Source: Orychophragmus violaceus (taxonomy: Eukaryota > Streptophyta > Magnoliopsida > Brassicales > Brassicaceae). Taken from it: a stretch of DNA of 64,000 bases. The translations under genes were made by a program, and so were the position numbers. Shown piece after piece: positions 60,500-64,000 of the stretch (position 1 is its first letter; each line of letters starts with the position of its first letter). Location of the stretch: positions 100,400,994-100,464,993 of the forward strand of contig CM058233.1 of the NCBI GenBank assembly GCA_030180135.1, read 5' to 3'. Below the pieces are notes generated by a model. That model saw only the letters and a program-made list of their open reading frames with translations, did no database searches and was not told where the DNA came from.

Positions 60500-60871
60500 T
60501 CACATTTCAACACCTCCCCTTGATTCAAACTCTCGCATTCCAATCTTCTCTTTGAAGAACTGATGTTTTGCTTGACTCAATGCCTTAGTGAACAAATCTG
60601 CATCTTGATCATTTGTTCCACAAAATTTCAGACCAATCTTTTCATCACTTACCAGCTTTCTGATAAAATGATATTGCACATCGATATGCTTTGTACTGGC
60701 ATGAAAGGCTGGATTCTTGGTCATCGCAATTGTTGATTTGTTGTCACACCACATCTCTGTAGCTTCTTCTTGTGTACAACATAGATCCTTCATTAGCTTT
60801 CTTAACCATAGTGCTTGTCTTGCAGCTGATCCTACAGCAACATATTCAGCTTCTGAGGAAGATAATGCCAC
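60500..60871 (-). pseudogene. Copia C RNase H end
   Basis: 123 residues from ALSSSEAEYVAVGSAARQAL through DNKSTIAMTKNPAFHASTKH to IDVQYHFIR, the C-terminal RNase H of copia Pol, ending at a stop inside the start of the LTR. Coding continues upstream in broken frames to 61261 (GGLNYLTHTRPDIPYSVSVV). Confidence 0.9.
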
Positions 60872-61612
60872 AGTTTCTTGCTTCTTTGAGCTCCATGTGA
60901 TTGCACCAGATCCAAGACTGAAAACAGAACCAGGGGTACTTTTCCTGTCGTCAATGCACCCAGCCCAATCACTGTCAGTGTGTCCAATCAGCCTGAAATT
61001 CTCAACACTTTCATGCTAGATTCCTTGGTTGATTGTTCCTACAACATACTTGAGTATTCTCTTTGCAGCTCCAAGGTGTTGCTTAGTAGGACTTTGCATA
61101 TACCTCGACACCACACTTACACTGTAGGGAATATCAGGCCTTGTATGTGTAAGATAGTTTAAACCTCCCACCAAGCTTCTGAACGTCTTCTCATCCGTCT
61201 TCTCTGTGCCATCTTCTCTGTGCCATCTTCTCTGTGCCATCTTCTCTTTGCAGCTTCTCATTAGTATTCATTAGAGTGATTGTTGTATCACATCCTTCCA
61301 TGTGAAACTTCTTCAGTAAATCACTGGCATACTTTCTTTAACACAGAAAAATGCCACTCTTCCTCTGTTTCACTTCCAAACCAAGAAAATACTGCAGAAT
61401 TCCCAAGTCTGTCATCTCAAATTCCTTCATCATTGACAGCTTGAAGTCATCTAGCATTGCTTGTGAGGAGCTGAAGTAGATAATATCATCAACTTAAAGA
61501 CATACCACAATGAACTCTTGCGTACCTTGACTCTTAATGTACAGAGTTAGCTCATTTTCACTTCTTTCAAACTCATTCTTGATGAAGAATGCATCAATCT
61601 TGCTGTACCAAG
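60872..61612 (-). pseudogene. Copia C reverse transcriptase, C-terminal part
   Basis: Broken frame left of the solo LTR. The active-site motif reads L-stop-VDD, with TAA at 61494-61496 in place of the Tyr codon of YVDD. Another stop follows near 61340. A 16-17-bp unit (GCCATCTTCTCTGT) is repeated three to four times at 61198-61252. Confidence 0.85.
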
Positions 61613-62831
61613 TGATAGGCTCAAAGTTTATCCCTATACTAAACTGCAAGTGAACAGCAATGTCAAAGTAGTATATAGGGTTATCGAATTCACAGGGACA
61701 CTTGGTCTCAATAGATCAGAACAGTAGAGACTAATACTAGAAATAAGCAACGTGATTGAATTGAAAGCGGTGCGAGAAAGTAAATCAGTAGCAGAGATTA
61801 ACGGTTGTGAAGGCAAGTAATTAAAAGCGTCAAGCCTAGGGTATTCTCAGGAAATCAGACAAGCAGACAGTTCATTCAGCAAGGATCTAATTAAGCACAG
61901 TTCTAGAACTCAAAACACAGATATAGAATTAACCAAATTCCTTTGCGATAATTCTCTAAGTCTAAGTGCAGCAAACCAAACTTTCGTTTGCGAGAACTAA
62001 CAGATTAAACTAGCATTAATTCCAAGTTTGATATGTTCACAATTATCCTAAACCAAACTTCCGTTTGCGCAAAGTTTAATTGCCCAATTTAATTAGTTCA
62101 GATTCCTAAACCCCACTTCCGTGACGTATTTAGCTACCTAAGATCTAGATTCTAATTGATCAGGTTATAACTAGCTTTAAGCACAATTAAATTGAAGAAC
62201 AGATATAGTTTGAATCCTTAACTGAATTTGAACGAGTCTAGCAAGTCATGAAATCCTATGTGAGAAACCCTAAACCTAACTAGGAATCTACTCAGACATA
62301 GATAATGAAAACATAATCATAGAATGAATAAATTGCATAAAAAAATAATAGTAAAAGGGGTTCGAAATCTTCTCCAAATACAGATGATGTAATAGGTTCA
62401 GATCAGCCCCAAAAGCTCTAAAAATCCTCTGCTCTTAATTCTGAAAGCGTAATGTAAAGCGTATCAAGCGTCTCTAATTAAAACACTAAAAACTCTAATA
62501 TATAGGCATAATCTCGGCCAGGGGCTTCTTTGTAAATATCATGAACTTCTGGATCAAAGTGCAATAACTTGATTCTTCTAAACCGCCGAGTTTTTGGCCC
62601 ATCTCGCTGGTGCATCGATCGATGCTAGAGTGCAACGATCGACACCTTTCTCTGTTTCAGACAGTGAACTCTATCTCTCGGCCAAACACTCCAAAAATCT
62701 CCAAAATGCTCCATTATCTCCAATTTAGCTCCAAACCTGATTATACCTGTAAAAGACTCTAAACAAAGACAAAAGACACTAAAAACACATCTATATCATG
62801 GTCTAAGATGGGTAAAAACCATGATATATCA
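61613..62831 (-). repeat. Solo LTR of a TGATA...TATCA family
   Basis: 1219 bp, starting TGATATATCATGG on the minus strand and ending CCTATCA, flanked by the 5-bp repeat CCAAG (61608-61612 and 62832-62836). It interrupts the copia C RT between QAPRAW and YSKIDA. It is related to, but clearly diverged from, the LTRs of the palindromic element. No internal region remains, so it arose by LTR-LTR recombination. A motif unit lies at 62612-62645. Confidence 0.9.
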
Positions 62832-63476
62832 CCAAGCTCTTGGAGCTTGCTTTAGACCATATAAAGCTTTTCTCAGCTTGTACACTTTGCTCTCTTCTTT
62901 ATCTTTAACAAAACCTTCAGGTTGTTGAACAAAAGCTTCTTCTAGAAGCTCTCCATTGAGAAATGCTGACTTTACGTCAAGCTGAAACAAAGGGAGCTTA
63001 TGTTGTGCAGCCAAAGCGAGTACAACTCTAACAGTTTTGAATCTTGCAACTGGTGAGAACGTTTCTTCATAGTCTATCCCTTCTTGTTGAGCATAACCCT
63101 TAGCTACAAGCCTTGTCTTGTGCTTGTGAATGCTCCCATCACTGTTGTACTTGGTTCTGAAAACCCACTTCACACCAATCACATTCTTCCCTTCAGGAAG
63201 ATTCACCAGCTCCCAAGTATCATTCTTCTGAATGCAACTTATTTCTTCCTCCATTGCATTTTGCCACTCAACTTCATTGACAGCTTCACCAAAATTCGAA
63301 GGTTCTGTGATAATAAGAGCAAAATCACAGCTTTCATAAATTTCTTCTAATGACCTTAGCTTTCTTGGTGGAGAGCCACTTGATGAGCTTGAAGGAGAGG
63401 AACTGCGGTTGCTTGATGGTGTTGATGGTGGGCTCGGTGAAGCCTGGTCAGTCTCTGTAATGGGTGTTGGCTCCAC
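62832..63476 (-). pseudogene. Copia C reverse transcriptase, N-terminal part
   Basis: About 215 open residues: a serine/proline-rich linker, then the RT start (NDTWELVNLPEGKNVIGVKW) and fingers/palm (FQLDVKSAFLNGELLEEAFV, YGLKQAPRAW). The frame is good up to the solo LTR; a stop and frame change separate it from integrase at 63477-63540. Confidence 0.9.
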
Positions 63477-63539
63477 TGAATTATCAAAGGTAAAGACTTT
63501 CAGATTTCTTTCACCATTCTCTTGTTGCTTTCAACTCCA

Positions 63540-64000
63540 TTATGCATCTTCGTTAAACACCACACTCCTACTGATAATAATCTTTTCACTAAGAGGATTG
63601 TATAGCTTATATGCTTTAGATTCAGTAGCATAGCCAATGAAAACACATTTCTCAGACTTGTCATCAAGCTTGGCTCTCAAATTGATTAAAGCATATGCTA
63701 TACAACCAAAGAATCTTAAGTGACTTACTTGTGGTTTCTTTCCTCTCCAAGCTTCAAATGGAGTCTTGTTCATGACAACTTTTGTTGGAGATATGTTGAG
63801 GATGTACAGTGCTGTTGCCACAGCCTCACACCAGAACTCATTTGGCATCTCTTTTGCTTTCAACATGCTTCTTGCCATCTCTACTACTGTTCTGTTCTTT
63901 CTCTCTGCAACACCATTTTGCTCTGGTGTGTAAGGTGCTGTCAGATCCCTCCTTATACCTTGTTCTTCACAGAATTCAACAAATTCTTTTGACAAGAATT
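63540..64000 (-). pseudogene. Copia C integrase, C-terminal half (partial)
   Basis: Open through 63995 to the window edge. YTPEQNGVAERKNRTVVEMA carries the catalytic Glu of the DDE triad; the following FFGCIAYALI and KCVFIGYATESKAYKLYNP blocks are standard for copia integrase. The upstream Asp residues lie outside the window. Confidence 0.9.

Larger units (their letters stand above)
60263..64000 (-). mobile_element. Ty1-copia retrotransposon C, running off the window
   Basis: Minus-strand order from the right edge is integrase, reverse transcriptase, RNase H, purine tract AAGGGGAGGTG (60513-60522), then a 3' LTR starting TGTTGAAATGTG at 60512 and running left to about 60263-60275. The 5' LTR and gag lie beyond 64000. 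The body carries a solo LTR at 61613-62831 and several stops, so it is inactive. Confidence 0.9.

Overview
This is nuclear DNA from a flowering plant, almost certainly a member of the Brassicaceae. The evidence is a separase-like pseudogene and an intact UTR2-type nucleotide-sugar transporter (from memory, neighbours on Arabidopsis thaliana chromosome 4: At4g22970 and At4g23010), plant-type split genes with short AT-rich introns, and a repeat load of Ty1-copia, TGATA...TATCA-ended gypsy/Athila-like, Helitron, hAT and GC-rich retroposon sequences. The species cannot be fixed from the sequence alone.

Layout. 1-7.7 kb is AT-rich intergenic DNA with microsatellites, a 38-base G run, a probable Helitron and a young 455-bp tandem duplication. 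7.7-14.2 kb (minus) is a full-length but broken separase copy. 14.2-23.6 kb is repeat-rich: head-to-tail Helitrons, a duplicated upstream block, GC-rich retroposons and a hAT element with an exact 8-bp target duplication. 23.7-33 kb is the only clearly gene-bearing part: an F-box gene (plus), a short HECT-type ubiquitin ligase gene (minus, five exons inferred) and the UTR2-like transporter gene (minus, seven exons, one intron with a GC donor). 33-40 kb has no recognisable gene but holds a small retroposon, a clean Helitron and a roughly 1-kb retroposon with a 16-bp target duplication.

40-64 kb is a nest of LTR retrotransposons. A 1.4-kb non-autonomous LTR element (TRIM-like) has two LTRs that look identical. 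Next to it, a copia element (41730-59533, TSD AACCA) is split by a gypsy/Athila-like insertion (42992-56267, TSD CTTGG). That insertion is a giant palindrome of two inverted 3' halves, and one arm is split again by a third element, a copia of 46396-53300 (TSD GCGCC). To the right, a minus-strand copia runs off the window and carries a solo LTR (61613-62831, TSD CCAAG) related to the palindromic element.

The F-box and HECT proteins both belong to ubiquitin pathways but are convergent neighbours with no sign of shared control. The most unusual signal is a paired palindrome: two 14-bp copies of a GTGTCGATCGACAC-like site, nearly always 7 bp apart (21 bp centre to centre). It recurs inside several otherwise unrelated retrotransposons between 44.9 and 62.7 kb.
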